Shown here in pieces: positions 25,846 to 35,022 of a stretch of DNA of 64,000 bases (within the stretch, counting starts at the first letter, position 1; the number at the start of each line of letters is the position of its first letter). The position numbers and the translations under genes are program-made. Source of the DNA: Bacteroidales bacterium (lineage in GTDB: Bacteria > Bacteroidota > Bacteroidia > Bacteroidales > P3); assembly GCA_017633985.1 (NCBI GenBank), contig JAGBOF010000010.1, forward strand, positions 149,157-213,156, written 5' to 3'. Under the pieces are notes generated by a model. That model was given only the letters and a program-made list of their open reading frames with translations, was not told the origin of the DNA and did not search any database.

Positions 25846-27354
25846 TTAATGGCTTGCAATATACGTTTTGATATTGTCAACAGCTACCCTTTCCTGCTGC
25901 ATCGTATCTCTCAAGCGGATGGTTACGCTGTTGTCTTTAAGCGAGTCATTATCCACCGTGATACAATAAGGAGTACCGATGGCATCTTGGCGTCTGTAAC
26001 GCTTGCCTATGGTATCTTTTTCCTCATAATGGGTTCGCATTGTGAATTTCAAATCATTCATAATGCTGCGTGCCATTTCCGGCAAACCGTCCTTATTAAC
26101 CAACGGAAGCACACTCACTTTATACGGTGCCAATTGTTTAGGCAGATTCAATACCGTGCGGGTTTGTCCGTCTGAAAGTGTTTCTTCTTTATATGCATGC
26201 GAAAATACAGCCAAGAATGTACGGTCCAAACCTATGGAAGTCTCTACGCAATACGGCGTGTAGCTTTCGTTTATTTCCGAATCGAAGTATTGGATTTTCT
26301 TTCCGCTGAACTCCTGATGGCGTTTCAAATCAAAATCCGTTCTTGAGTGGATTCCTTCCAATTCCTTGAAACCAAACGGAAATTCAAACTCAATATCCGT
26401 TGCTGCATTGGCATAATGCGCCAATTTCTCGTGATCGTGATAACGGTATTTCTCTTTAGGGATTCCCAAAGCCAAATGCCAATTCATTCTTTCTTCTTTC
26501 CAATAGTTAAACCAATCCATTTCAGTTCCAGGACGGCAGAAAAATTCCATTTCCATCTGCTCAAATTCACGCATACGGAAGATAAACTGACGTGCAACTA
26601 TTTCATTACGGAACGCTTTGCCTATTTGGGCAATACCGAACGGTATTTTCATTCGGTTAGTCTTCTGAACGTTCAGGTAATTTACGAAAATACCCTGTGC
26701 CGTTTCGGGTCTTAAATAGATAGTGTCGCTGTCGTCGGAAACGGAACCCATCTTCGTTGCGAACATCAGGTTGAACTGTCTTACGTCAGTCCAATTTCTT
26801 GTTCCCGAAATAGGACAAACAATGCCCAACTCCTCTATCAAAGACTTCAATCCTGCCAAATCATTTGCGTTCATTAGGTCTGCAAACCTTTGATGTATCG
26901 TTTCCATCTCCTGTTTGTAGCCTTTGACGCGCTCACTTGTTGCAAGGAATTGTTCTTCGTTGAAACTGTCTCCGAAACGCTTCTTTGCCTTGGCTATTTC
27001 CTTATTAATTTTTTCTTCAATCTTTGCAATATGGTCTTCAATCAACACATCGGCACGGTAACGTTTCTTACTGTCTTTGTTATCTATCAAAGGATCGTTG
27101 AAAGCATCCACATGACCGCTGGCTTTCCATATTTTAGGATGCATAAATATAGCACTGTCCACACCGACAATGTTTTCATGCATCTGCGTCATCGAACGCC
27201 ACCAATATTGCTTAATATTATTTTTCAATTCCACGCCGTTAGGGCCGTAATCATACACTGCACCCAATCCGTCATACAATTCGCTGGAAGGAAATATAAA
27301 TCCGTATTCTTTTGCGTGCGAAACTATCTTTTTAAATATATCTTCACTGCTCAT
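25846..27354 (-). CDS. glyS: Glycyl-tRNA synthetase (dimeric, eukaryote-like type)
   Basis: 502 residues, single-chain class II enzyme charging tRNA-Gly. N-terminal GFIFPSSELYDGLGAVYDYGPNGVELKNNI is the family signature; motif 2 is AFRNEIVARQFIFRMREFEQMEMEFF near 255-280; motif 3 is ETSIGLDRTFLAVF near 381-394; the C-terminal anticodon-binding domain begins at about 405 (PKQLAPYKVSVLPL). The gene is downstream of rho on the same strand, but the 169-bp gap is filled by a heptamer array that ends six bases before the start codon. Confidence 0.97.
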   Translation of the reverse strand: MSSEDIFKKIVSHAKEYGFIFPSSELYDGLGAVYDYGPNGVELKNNIKQYWWRSMTQMHENIVGVDSAIFMHPKIWKASGHVDAFNDPLIDNKDSKKRYRADVLIEDHIAKIEEKINKEIAKAKKRFGDSFNEEQFLATSERVKGYKQEMETIHQRFADLMNANDLAGLKSLIEELGIVCPISGTRNWTDVRQFNLMFATKMGSVSDDSDTIYLRPETAQGIFVNYLNVQKTNRMKIPFGIAQIGKAFRNEIVARQFIFRMREFEQMEMEFFCRPGTEMDWFNYWKEERMNWHLALGIPKEKYRYHDHEKLAHYANAATDIEFEFPFGFKELEGIHSRTDFDLKRHQEFSGKKIQYFDSEINESYTPYCVETSIGLDRTFLAVFSHAYKEETLSDGQTRTVLNLPKQLAPYKVSVLPLVNKDGLPEMARSIMNDLKFTMRTHYEEKDTIGKRYRRQDAIGTPYCITVDNDSLKDNSVTIRLRDTMQQERVAVDNIKTYIASH

Positions 27355-27360
27355 ATTATA

Positions 27361-27516
27361 TTATGTATTATGTTTTATGTAGTACGTTTTTATGTAATAT
27401 GTAGTATGTTTTATGTTGTATGTAGTACTTTTTATGTTTTACATAGTACGCTTTATGTAGTACGTAGTACGTAACTCTACATACTACATACTACGTACTA
27501 CATAATACATACTACA
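27361..27516. repeat. Inverted heptamer array H2 (AYGTRDT)
   Basis: About 16 heptamers of the ATGTAGT/ATGTTTT/ACGTAGT type (27363-27475, one 8-bp unit and a few degenerate ones), then an inverted arm of ACATACT units at 27478-27516. It lies between rho and glyS on the minus strand and would form most of the glyS leader. Confidence 0.85.
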
Positions 27517-27523
27517 TAAAAAT

Positions 27524-29350
27524 TTATCCGTTCATGTTAAGTAAAAATTCTTCGTTGGTTCTGGTTACCGACATACGGTTTTTAATCAAATCCATTGCTT
27601 CGTTAGGCGTCATATCTGCGATATAGTTACGCAGGATAAGCATTCTGTTCAATACATTATCCGAAAGAAGCAAATCATCACGCCTTGTGGACGATGCAAC
27701 CAAGTCAACGGCAGGGTAAATACGCTTGTTAGACAATTTTCTGTCCAATTGCAATTCCATATTTCCCGTTCCCTTGAATTCTTCGAATATAACCTCGTCC
27801 ATTTTCGACCCCGTCTCAATCAGAGCCGTCGCAATAATGGTCAAACTTCCCCCGTTCTCAATATTACGTGCCGCACCGAAGAAACGTTTAGGCTTTTGAA
27901 GTGCGTTAGCCTCCACACCTCCCGAAAGAACCTTGCCGCTGGCAGGTGCAACCGTGTTATAAGCACGTGCAAGTCTTGTAATACTGTCCAAAACAATCAC
28001 CACGTCGTGTCCGCATTCCACCATACGTTTAGCTTTCTCCAAAACAATATTTGCTATCTTCACATGGCGTTCTGCAGGTTCGTCAAAAGTAGAAGCAATC
28101 ACTTCGGCATTAACCGTACGCTGCATATCGGTGACTTCTTCAGGCCTTTCATCTATCAAAAGTACGATAAGATATACTTCTGGATGGTTAGCAGCAATGG
28201 CATTAGCCACATCCTTCAACAATGTTGTCTTACCCGTTTTCGGAGGAGCCACTATCATCGCACGCTGTCCCTTTCCTATCGGAGTAAACAGATCTATAAT
28301 ACGCGTAGAAAGGTTTTCGCCCTGATGACCCGTAAGTTTGAATTTTTCTTCAGGGAACAACGGCGTAAGATATTCGAATGCTATTCTGTCACGTATGGAT
28401 TCCGGTTTAATACCGTTAATACTCATCACCTTAACCATCGGGAAATATTTCTCGCCTTCCTTCGGCGGACGTATCATTCCGCGTACCGTATCACCGGCTT
28501 TAAGTGCGAAGTATTTAGCCTGCGACATTGAGATATAAATATCATCCGGTGAGTTAAGGTAGTTGTAATCGCTTGAACGCAAAAAGCCGTATCCGTCAGG
28601 CATAAGCTCCAATACGCCTTCGGCTTCTATTAATCCTTCCGTATCAGTAGGAAATATTATGTTTGGATCCTCTTTCAGAGTATCGGCATCGCTTACCGCT
28701 GGCTTATTGTTGTTTATTACCGCAACTCTGTCGTTGTTTACGGCATTACTGTTATTATTTACTCCCGCAGGATTGTTATTTCTTATATTGTTTGCAGGTT
28801 TAGGCTGCATATTGTTAGGTTTGGCAGCAGCCATCGGTCTTATTCTGTCATTATTGTTAACAATCGGACGTTTTGGTTGGAAATCCGGGATATTCAATTC
28901 CTCTATTTTCGGACCGTCAGGCAGTTTGGATACATTCAAATCCTTAACTATTTGTTGTTTTGCCTGAAATAAAGTAGCTGTCGATACGACTGCATTTTCG
29001 TTATCGTCATGCAACATTGCAGATCCTGCAATAGGTCTCGGTTTTATATGAGTACGCGGACGTTTGCCCGTTATTTCTTTCGGTGTATCCGCCAAAGGCT
29101 GTTGCTGTGGCTCTTCTTCCTGCGGTTTGGCGGCATTTTTAGGAGGTCTGCCGCGTTTTTTGGCAGTTGCTTGCACTTGTTGTGCGTCGGATGCTGCATT
29201 TGTATCAGGGTTTGCAGCCTGAAAATCCAAAATCTTATAGATTAATTCCTGTGTATCGTTTAACCGCGCTGTCTTTGGAACGTCCATCTGCTTTGCTATT
29301 GCTTTCAGTTCGGGCAGGGAACATTGTTCCAACTGTGATTTACTGTACAT
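27524..29350 (-). CDS. rho: Transcription termination factor Rho with long disordered insert
   Basis: 608 residues, against about 420 in E. coli. An N-terminal SAP-like helical domain ([20 protein letters not shown]), then about 180 residues of Asn/Pro/Lys/Gln-rich low complexity (about 45-225, with KKRGRPPK and NNxNN tracts), the cold-shock RNA-binding domain ([18 protein letters not shown]), and the hexameric ATPase core with Walker [14 protein letters not shown] near 368-380, catalytic [14 protein letters not shown] and Walker [18 protein letters not shown]. Long disordered inserts are known in Bacteroides Rho, where they drive phase separation. A TAATTTTG -7 box and a leader hairpin precede the gene. 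Confidence 0.96.
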   Translation of the reverse strand: MYSKSQLEQCSLPELKAIAKQMDVPKTARLNDTQELIYKILDFQAANPDTNAASDAQQVQATAKKRGRPPKNAAKPQEEEPQQQPLADTPKEITGKRPRTHIKPRPIAGSAMLHDDNENAVVSTATLFQAKQQIVKDLNVSKLPDGPKIEELNIPDFQPKRPIVNNNDRIRPMAAAKPNNMQPKPANNIRNNNPAGVNNNSNAVNNDRVAVINNNKPAVSDADTLKEDPNIIFPTDTEGLIEAEGVLELMPDGYGFLRSSDYNYLNSPDDIYISMSQAKYFALKAGDTVRGMIRPPKEGEKYFPMVKVMSINGIKPESIRDRIAFEYLTPLFPEEKFKLTGHQGENLSTRIIDLFTPIGKGQRAMIVAPPKTGKTTLLKDVANAIAANHPEVYLIVLLIDERPEEVTDMQRTVNAEVIASTFDEPAERHVKIANIVLEKAKRMVECGHDVVIVLDSITRLARAYNTVAPASGKVLSGGVEANALQKPKRFFGAARNIENGGSLTIIATALIETGSKMDEVIFEEFKGTGNMELQLDRKLSNKRIYPAVDLVASSTRRDDLLLSDNVLNRMLILRNYIADMTPNEAMDLIKNRMSVTRTNEEFLLNMNG

Positions 29351-29426
29351 ACTTGTCTGTATTAATGTATATATACGTGATTGTTACTGTTTAAAGTCTT
29401 AAAAAATTGTTTTTCGGGAATATCCG

Positions 29427-29451
29427 TGCAATTCAAAGTATCAGAATTGCA
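29427..29451 (-). promoter_or_regulatory. Hairpin in the rho leader
   Basis: TGCAATTC and GAATTGCA form a perfect 8-bp stem with a 9-base loop, about 80-100 bases before the rho start and downstream of its -7 box. It may take part in autoregulation of rho; this is inference. Confidence 0.45.
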
Positions 29452-29472
29452 TCTTAACGGAAAAACTTTCCG

Positions 29473-29480
29473 CAAAATTA
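29473..29480 (-). promoter_or_regulatory. -7 box TAATTTTG for rho
   Basis: Minus-strand match to TAnnTTTG, giving a leader of about 116 bases. Confidence 0.6.
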
Positions 29481-29584
29481 CAACTTTATTTCCAATTGCG
29501 GACAAAAAACTATAAAAAATTTATTTATTTTTACATAAAACCACCGCCCTGCGTATTTTCATTGCCGCTTTATTGCATGTCTGC

Positions 29585-29693
29585 GCCGCCCCGTGGCGTT
29601 TTATTTTCAAAAAAAGGGTTTTTTCGGGTCAAAAAAACTGTTTTTTTGAGGTAAAAAAAGGGTTTTTTCTGAATTAATACGGCACGGGGCTGC
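29585..29693. repeat. A-tract element 2 with inverted termini
   Basis: Left arm GCCGCCCCGTGGCGT (29585-29599), right arm TACGGCACGGGGCTGC (29678-29693). Inside are three A7-N3-T6/7 blocks (GGG, CTG, GGG) with 22-bp spacing. The downstream flank (ATGCTTTAGGGCGTGAT) resembles that of element 1 (ATGCCTCAAGGCATGAT), so the element may extend to about 29720. It lies between the divergent rho and PAP2 genes. Confidence 0.75.
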
Positions 29694-29893
29694 AAAAACA
29701 TGCTTTAGGGCGTGATATTATCGCATACGGGCGGATATTTTGCGCAATTTCATCACGGTAATATACTATATTATATATATATAGGTATACGTTTTAACTT
29801 CGCAAAACATATTCCTGTCAAAGCAAAAGGCTGCATAAAGGCGCAGGGTTGAAGTTTTACGGGATTTATCCGCAACTAATAAAAATCTTTTTG

Positions 29894-29901
29894 TAATTTT
29901 G
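29894..29901 (+). promoter_or_regulatory. -7 box TAATTTTG of a structured transcript
   Basis: Matches TAnnTTTG; the next start codon is 282 bases downstream, leaving room for a structured RNA. Confidence 0.55.
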
Positions 29902-29907
29902 CACTCC

Positions 29908-30130
29908 GCTTTTGACGTAAAGCGGCTTTGAAATACAATAACGTAAAAATTTTGTATACTGTTGCAAAACTCATAAATACGACCGATAAAAAGAGTAAGT
30001 AACGTAACGGATTAAAAACTGCAATTAACACTATCAGGTGTTTGTTTGTATGTTTTAGTTACAGTGGGTTCTTGGTCGTTCCCTTGAGTTTATAAAACAA
30101 TTGCAAAGAATATACCTGATTTTTCATTTT
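29908..30130 (+). ncRNA. Structured RNA candidate (6S-like rod, or long leader of PAP2 gene)
   Basis: Starting after the -7 box, a short hairpin CCGCTTT-TGACGT-AAAGCGG is followed by unpaired sequence and then a rod: ATCAGGTGT (30033-30041) pairs with ATACCTGAT (30112-30120), inside it TTTGTA with TGCAAA, then TGTTTTA with TAAAACA, capped by a G/C-containing loop. A T-rich tail (TTTTTCATTTT) follows, so it could end as a free RNA of about 220 nt. The rod with internal loops recalls 6S RNA, but I have no direct match. It could also be the PAP2 leader with an attenuator. Confidence 0.4.
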
Positions 30131-30183
30131 GTATTTCAATATAATTACATAACAATTTAATCAAAACTCTAAAAACGACCAAA

Positions 30184-30894
30184 ATGAAGAGATTTGTTAT
30201 TTGTGCAATGATGTTGCATTGTGTTATTATGCCTTCTGCAGGGCAGAAATGGGCGGATTATGTTGTTCCCACATCGCTTATTGCCGTCGGTTCGTACGGA
30301 ATTGAAAGCAATTGGTTTCATTCTTTGAACAACAGGATAAAAGACGGTATGATGACGATAAGAGGCAGCAATTACCTGCATATTGACAACTATATACAGT
30401 ATGTTCCCACAACTACAGCGCTTTTTGCGGAATATACGGGGGCGGATGCAAAACATAATATGAAAGAACGTTTAGCCCTGATAACCACTTCGGCGTTTAT
30501 TACCGCTTCGTCGGTAAATATTACAAAACGTGCTGTAGGCGAAAAGCGTCCCGATACACAGGCGAAGACATCTTTTCCGAGCGGTCACACCGCTACGGCT
30601 TTTATGGGGGCTGAACTTGTCCGTAAAGAGTACGGCGGGCTATGGGCAGTGGGTGCTTATTCAATTGCGGCGGCTGTCGGAGTATTGAGAATGTACAATC
30701 AGCGCCATTGGTTCAACGATGTTTTGGCTGGTGCGGGCATTGGAATTATTTCCGTTGAGCTTGCATATCTGCTTTTGCCAATGGAATCCCGTTTATTTCA
30801 TTTACAGGAATGTAAAAAGACGTCACTGCTTATTATTCCCGCATATAATTACAATGAAAAGGCATTTTCATTCAATCTTTCGCTGACATTTTAG
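30184..30894 (+). CDS. PAP2-family phosphatase
   Basis: 236 residues with an N-terminal signal or anchor (MKRFVICAMMLHCVIMPSAG). The three phosphatidic-acid-phosphatase motifs are present: KRAVGEKRP near 116-124, PSGHTATAF near 134-142, and the distal R-x5-H-x3-D motif as RMYNQRHWFNDVLAG near 171-185. It should dephosphorylate a lipid phosphate or undecaprenyl pyrophosphate at the periplasmic face. It lies downstream of the structured RNA candidate; no separate -7 box was found between them. A short inverted repeat (TTGCCG/CGGCAA at 30902-30921) follows the stop. Confidence 0.88.
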   Translation: MKRFVICAMMLHCVIMPSAGQKWADYVVPTSLIAVGSYGIESNWFHSLNNRIKDGMMTIRGSNYLHIDNYIQYVPTTTALFAEYTGADAKHNMKERLALITTSAFITASSVNITKRAVGEKRPDTQAKTSFPSGHTATAFMGAELVRKEYGGLWAVGAYSIAAAVGVLRMYNQRHWFNDVLAGAGIGIISVELAYLLLPMESRLFHLQECKKTSLLIIPAYNYNEKAFSFNLSLTF

Positions 30895-30939
30895 AAAGAA
30901 ATTGCCGTGAACATGCGGCAAAAAGGCGTCTTATATTTT

Positions 30940-31308
30940 TTACTCAACAAGTTCCCTTTCTTTTTTGGGAAGTGATTGTTTTACCAAGTCGTATGATTGG
31001 CGTACAAGGTCTCTTATCAATGACGAAGGGACATCAGAGCGGAAATAAACGTCAGACCAATGTTTTTTATTCATGTGCCAAGCGGGTTTGATGCCTTCGT
31101 ACTGCTGCCTTAAGGCAACGGCATCCTCCGGGTTCATCTTTAAACAACATCTGTCAAAGACTTGTATGTTTACATAGCAGAACCATTTCGTTCCTATGTA
31201 AAAACAAAGCACGTCCCTGCTGTAAGAATCCTTTACGGCGGTAAAAGGCATTTTTTCCGTCACATAAGGAAGTGACAAACAATAGTCACGGAATTCTTCT
31301 ACGTTCAT
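30940..31308 (-). CDS. MmcQ/YjbR-family protein
   Basis: 122 residues, the usual size. The family pattern is visible: N-terminal EEFRDYCLSLPYVTEKMPF, central SRDVLCFYIGTKWFCYVNI and DRCCLKMNPEDAVALRQQYEGIKPAWHMNKKHWSDVYF. The fold resembles CyaY and may bind DNA; the cellular role is not established. A TAATTTTG -7 box lies 28 bases upstream. Confidence 0.9.
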   Translation of the reverse strand: MNVEEFRDYCLSLPYVTEKMPFTAVKDSYSRDVLCFYIGTKWFCYVNIQVFDRCCLKMNPEDAVALRQQYEGIKPAWHMNKKHWSDVYFRSDVPSSLIRDLVRQSYDLVKQSLPKKERELVE

Positions 31309-31335
31309 TTTTCAAGATATTTTATTATCACGTTG

Positions 31336-31343
31336 CAAAATTA
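31336..31343 (-). promoter_or_regulatory. -7 box TAATTTTG for the YjbR gene
   Basis: Minus-strand match to TAnnTTTG, 28 bases before the start. It overlaps the first unit of 21-bp array G. Confidence 0.55.
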
Positions 31344-31465
31344 CGGCAATTTCACAAAACACAACGTTATCACGCAGAATTAAAACGGTGTTTGGCTGAA
31401 TTAAAACAGCGCTTGGGTAAAATAAAACGTTGTTTTATTTTATTGAAACGGCGCTTTATTTTTCA
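31340..31465. repeat. 21-bp array G (AAACGGCG/ACAGCGC cores)
   Basis: Six cores at C31344, C31365, C31386, C31407, C31428 and C31449, all exactly 21 bp apart, the first two degenerate. It lies between the XRE and YjbR genes on the same strand and includes the YjbR promoter region. Confidence 0.75.
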
Positions 31466-31547
31466 GCGGCAATATTTTATTTTTTCCGCATGCAAAACCG
31501 CTGCGGTAATTCAACTTTTGCGTCTGTAATTTCATTAAAATAAATCC

Positions 31548-32045
31548 TTAACGTTGCTCAAAAGTTCCGTCATCATACAACACGATGATTTTTTCTATAT
31601 GTTTGCTATTTTTATCCGCATGTACGGTGTTTTCATTGCGGTTGTCTGTTTTCACGGCATGCGGAGTTGAATAATTATTCTGCCTTAACGGTTCCTTTTT
31701 TTCAGGTTTTGTTTCCGTAGGCTCCGCTTTTGTTTTCACGGTTTGCTGTCCGAATAAATCCATTTGTGGATTTAAAGCGTATTGTCCGCTTTTTGTTTCG
31801 GTGTCTTGATTTTTCTTTTCATTCAGCGGCGTACCTGCGGTAAGCATAGGACCGTTACCAAAGATTAACCACTTATAATTGATATCCGGGAAAACGTTTA
31901 AAATACGCGTAACGAAATCCAACGACGGTTTATTTCTGCCTGCCAACACGTGGGATATATTCGCAGGTTGCAATCCTAACTTGTCGGCAAATTGTCCAGG
32001 ATTTAAACCGTAATTATCCATTATTTGAAGAATTCTATTCTGCAT
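31548..32045 (-). CDS. XRE-family helix-turn-helix regulator
   Basis: 165 residues. Residues about 5-60 form a Cro/C1-type helix-turn-helix (LNPGQFADKLGLQPANISHVLAGRNKPSLDFVTRILNVFP, followed by INYKWLIFGNGPM). The middle (70-145) is basic, Lys/Thr/Glu-rich and probably disordered; the C-terminal 20 residues (IEKIIVLYDDGTFEQR) form a small conserved-looking tail. It reads away from kamD across a 540-bp AT-rich region that contains several TTTAC/GTAAA palindromes, so it may control itself or kamDE; that is inference. Confidence 0.88.
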   Translation of the reverse strand: MQNRILQIMDNYGLNPGQFADKLGLQPANISHVLAGRNKPSLDFVTRILNVFPDINYKWLIFGNGPMLTAGTPLNEKKNQDTETKSGQYALNPQMDLFGQQTVKTKAEPTETKPEKKEPLRQNNYSTPHAVKTDNRNENTVHADKNSKHIEKIIVLYDDGTFEQR

Positions 32046-32586
32046 AATATTTTTACAATTATATATTTAAACTTAATTTTATTTACATTTGTATAATACA
32101 TATTAGGTATAATCCCCTAAATACATTATTTTACATTTCTATATTACCGATACGTTATTTTATAATTAATGTTTCAATTTATATAACATTTATTAAATAT
32201 TTTATATTAGGTAGTTATATTATCAATCTCACATTTTTATTCATTTTTATATAAAATCCTTATTTTTTAATATAGCATCAGTTTAATTAAATAATTTAAT
32301 TATCTGATTTAATTATGTTTATATTGAATACTAACTATGCATAAATTTAAAAATATTCTCATTTAATTACTTTAAATCATATTTAACTGTATTTTTACAA
32401 AAATAAATATAATTTATTGTATTTACTTTCGTTTACAAATGTTAATATATAAAATTATTTTACTTTTGTAAATAAATAAAACTTCCTTTAATTTGCTGCA
32501 ATTTGTAGATTTGGTAAATTTTTCGTAATTTTGCAAATTATTAAATTATAGTTTTGTCACAGAAATAAAAAACACATATATCTTAA
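32046..32586. promoter_or_regulatory. AT-rich divergent region between XRE gene and kamD
   Basis: 540 bases without a gene and extremely AT-rich. TTTACA or GTAAA words recur, for example TTTACATTTGTA at about 32078-32090, TTTACAAATG near 32431 and the palindrome TTTAC-TTTT-GTAAA at 32459-32472, all candidates for an operator. The kamD promoter sits at the right end. Confidence 0.4.
32526..32533 (+). promoter_or_regulatory. -7 box TAATTTTG (with -33 TTTG) for kamDE
   Basis: TTTG at 32502-32505 and TAATTTTG at 32526-32533 are separated by 20 bases, matching the Bacteroidota promoter layout; the kamD start is 53 bases downstream. Confidence 0.7.
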
Positions 32587-34149
32587 ATGGAAAGTAAATT
32601 AGGTATTGACTTTAACAAAGTTCTTAAAGGCAAACAACTGGCAAAGAAAATATCAGATGAAGTTGAGCAATTCGCTTCCTCCTACTCCACCGTTACATGC
32701 GAAAGAACCATTTGCAGATTATTAGGTATTGACGGGGTTAATCAGGATGAAGTTCCTTTGCCAAACGTTGTTGTAGATTATGTTAAAGACAAGGGATTGA
32801 TTAACGACGGTATTATGTTCATCATGGGCAATGCCGTTTTGCAAACCGGTAAATCTCCGCAAGAGATTGCGCAGGATATTGCAGATGATAAGTTGGATAT
32901 TACCAAGCTTCCGCAGGGTGACAAACAAAAAGCAAAAGAGAGTTTGCAACCTTACATTGACGCATCTATAAAGCGTATCATTGACAGAAGAAGAAAACGC
33001 GAGCATTACATTGATACAATAGGTGAAGGCCCTAAACCATACCTTTATATTATAGTTGCAACCGGTAATATCTATGAAGACGTCATTCAGGCACAGGCAG
33101 GTGCCCGTCAGGGTGCTGATATAATAGCCGTTATACGTACTACGGGTCAAAGTTTGCTGGATTACGTTCCTTACGGTGCCACAACGGAAGGATTCGGAGG
33201 TACGTTTGCTACACAGGAAAACTTCCGTATTATGCGTAAAGCATTGGATGAAGTGGGCGAAGAAGTAGGCAGATACATCCGTTTGTGTAATTATTGTTCG
33301 GGATTGTGCATGCCGGAGATTGCAGTAATGGGTGCATTGGAAGGATTGGATGTCATGTTAAACGATGCGTTGTACGGAATCTTGTTCCGCGACATCAATA
33401 TGAAGCGTACATTGATTGACCAATTCTTTTCCCGTATTATAAACGGATTTGCAGGCATCATAATCAATACAGGTGAAGATAATTATTTAACGACTGCCGA
33501 TGCTTTTGAACAGGCACACACTGTATTGGCGTCTGATTTCATTAACGAACAATTAGCCTTCGCTGCAGGTATGCCTGAAGAACAAATGGGACTGGGACAT
33601 GCCTTTGAAATGGATCCTCAATTGGAAGACGGATTTTTATACGAACTTGCACAGGCTCAATTAATCCGTGAGATATTCCCTAAAGCTCCTATTAAATATA
33701 TGCCTCCTACCAAGTTTATGACGGGAAATATTTTCCGCGGGCAAATACAGGACGCTTTGTTTAACCAAATAGGTATAATGACTCATCAAGGTCTGCAACT
33801 ATTGGGTATGATGACCGAAGCAATACACACTCCTTTCATGTCAGACCGTTATGTAAGTATAGAAAATGCCCGATATATTTTTAATAACATGCGGCATTTT
33901 GGAGACGATATAGAATACAAAAAAGACGGTATAATGCAAACACGTGCCAAAAAGGTATTGGACGATGCCGTTGAGCTATTGGAGAAAATGCAATCCGAAG
34001 GTTTGTTTACCGCATTGGAAAAAGGTATATTCGGAGATGTAAAACGTCCGCGTGACGGCGGTAAAGGTTTGGACGGAGTTTTTGAAAAATCTGACAACTA
34101 CTACAATCCGTTTATTGAATTAATGAAAGGCAAAGGAGGAAGATACTAA
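32587..34149 (+). CDS. kamD: Lysine 5,6-aminomutase alpha subunit
   Basis: 520 residues, the length of the clostridial alpha subunit. It forms the TIM-barrel that binds PLP and the upper face of adenosylcobalamin and moves the terminal amino group of L-beta-lysine (or D-lysine) from C6 to C5. Strongly conserved blocks are seen, such as IIVATGNIYEDVIQAQAGARQGAD and RTTGQSLLDYVPYGATTEGFGGTFATQENFRIMRKALDEV. Stop overlaps the start of kamE (TAATG). The pair has its own promoter and is 21 kb from kamABC, unlike the contiguous order usual in fermenters. Confidence 0.96.
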   Translation: MESKLGIDFNKVLKGKQLAKKISDEVEQFASSYSTVTCERTICRLLGIDGVNQDEVPLPNVVVDYVKDKGLINDGIMFIMGNAVLQTGKSPQEIAQDIADDKLDITKLPQGDKQKAKESLQPYIDASIKRIIDRRRKREHYIDTIGEGPKPYLYIIVATGNIYEDVIQAQAGARQGADIIAVIRTTGQSLLDYVPYGATTEGFGGTFATQENFRIMRKALDEVGEEVGRYIRLCNYCSGLCMPEIAVMGALEGLDVMLNDALYGILFRDINMKRTLIDQFFSRIINGFAGIIINTGEDNYLTTADAFEQAHTVLASDFINEQLAFAAGMPEEQMGLGHAFEMDPQLEDGFLYELAQAQLIREIFPKAPIKYMPPTKFMTGNIFRGQIQDALFNQIGIMTHQGLQLLGMMTEAIHTPFMSDRYVSIENARYIFNNMRHFGDDIEYKKDGIMQTRAKKVLDDAVELLEKMQSEGLFTALEKGIFGDVKRPRDGGKGLDGVFEKSDNYYNPFIELMKGKGGRY

Positions 34150-34952
34150 TGAGTGCAGGATTATATTCAACAGAGAAAAGAGATTTCGACACCAATTTGG
34201 ATTTAACGAAAGTTAAACCTTACGGTGATACAATGAATGACGGAAAAACGCAATTGAGTTTCACACTTCCCGTTCCTTGCAATGACGAAGGCATTGAAGC
34301 TGCAAAACAATTGCTGAAGAAGATGGGATTTGAGAATCCTTTGGTTGTATATTATAAAGAATTAACGGAAGGCTTTACATTCTTCAATTGCTACGGTTCT
34401 ACAATCCATACGGTTGATTATACTTCAATCCATGTTCCGAAAGTAGAATCACATACTATGGATATGCCTACAACGGATCAATATATTAAAGACTATATAG
34501 GAAGAAAGATTGTTGTAGTCGGTGCTTCTACGGGAACGGATGCCCATACCGTGGGTATTGATGCGATAATGAACATGAAAGGTTACGCAGGACATTACGG
34601 ATTGGAACGTTATGAAATGATAGAAGCTTTGAACATGGGATCTCAAGTACCTAATGAGGAATTTATTGCCAAAGCCATTGAAATGAATGCCGATGCTTTA
34701 TTGGTGTCTCAAACAGTTACGCAAAAAGACGTCCATATCAAAAACATGACCGAACTTGTTGAGATGTTGGAAGCCGAAGGTTTAAGGGACAAAGTAATAC
34801 TTTGCTGCGGAGGTGCACGTATCACTCACGAATTGGCAAAAGAATTAGGTTACGACGCAGGCTTCGGAATGAACACATACGCAGATGACGTAGCTTCGTT
34901 CATAGTAGAAGAAATGGCAAAACGTATGGGAACAGCTCCTGCAAAAGAATAA
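34149..34952 (+). CDS. kamE: Lysine 5,6-aminomutase beta subunit (B12-binding)
   Basis: 267 residues. The cobalamin-binding Rossmann domain has the DxHxxG motif DAHTVG (131-136), H133 replacing the lower B12 ligand. K144 in NMKG corresponds to the lysine that holds PLP in the open state in the clostridial enzyme (same number). The N-terminal 80 residues are the dimerisation domain. It works with KamD and is reactivated by KamB-KamC. Starts in a TAATG overlap with kamD; a strong terminator follows 25 bases after the stop. Confidence 0.96.
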   Translation: MSAGLYSTEKRDFDTNLDLTKVKPYGDTMNDGKTQLSFTLPVPCNDEGIEAAKQLLKKMGFENPLVVYYKELTEGFTFFNCYGSTIHTVDYTSIHVPKVESHTMDMPTTDQYIKDYIGRKIVVVGASTGTDAHTVGIDAIMNMKGYAGHYGLERYEMIEALNMGSQVPNEEFIAKAIEMNADALLVSQTVTQKDVHIKNMTELVEMLEAEGLRDKVILCCGGARITHELAKELGYDAGFGMNTYADDVASFIVEEMAKRMGTAPAKE

Positions 34953-34976
34953 TCTTTTATTTCAATATATTACTGA

Positions 34977-35022
34977 ATAAAGAGAGAAATATATCATATT
35001 ATTTTCTCTCTTTATTTTTTTA
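34977..35022 (+). terminator. Intrinsic terminator of kamDE
   Basis: Perfect 13-bp stem ATAAAGAGAGAAA (34977-34989) with its complement (35003-35015), followed by T7. Confidence 0.9.

Noticed and set aside
29894..30130. tmRNA, RNase P RNA or SRP RNA in the rho-PAP2 gap
   Set aside because: No tRNA-like ends, no TPsiC-type GGTTCGAATCC, no SRP tetraloop region and insufficient length for RNase P RNA.
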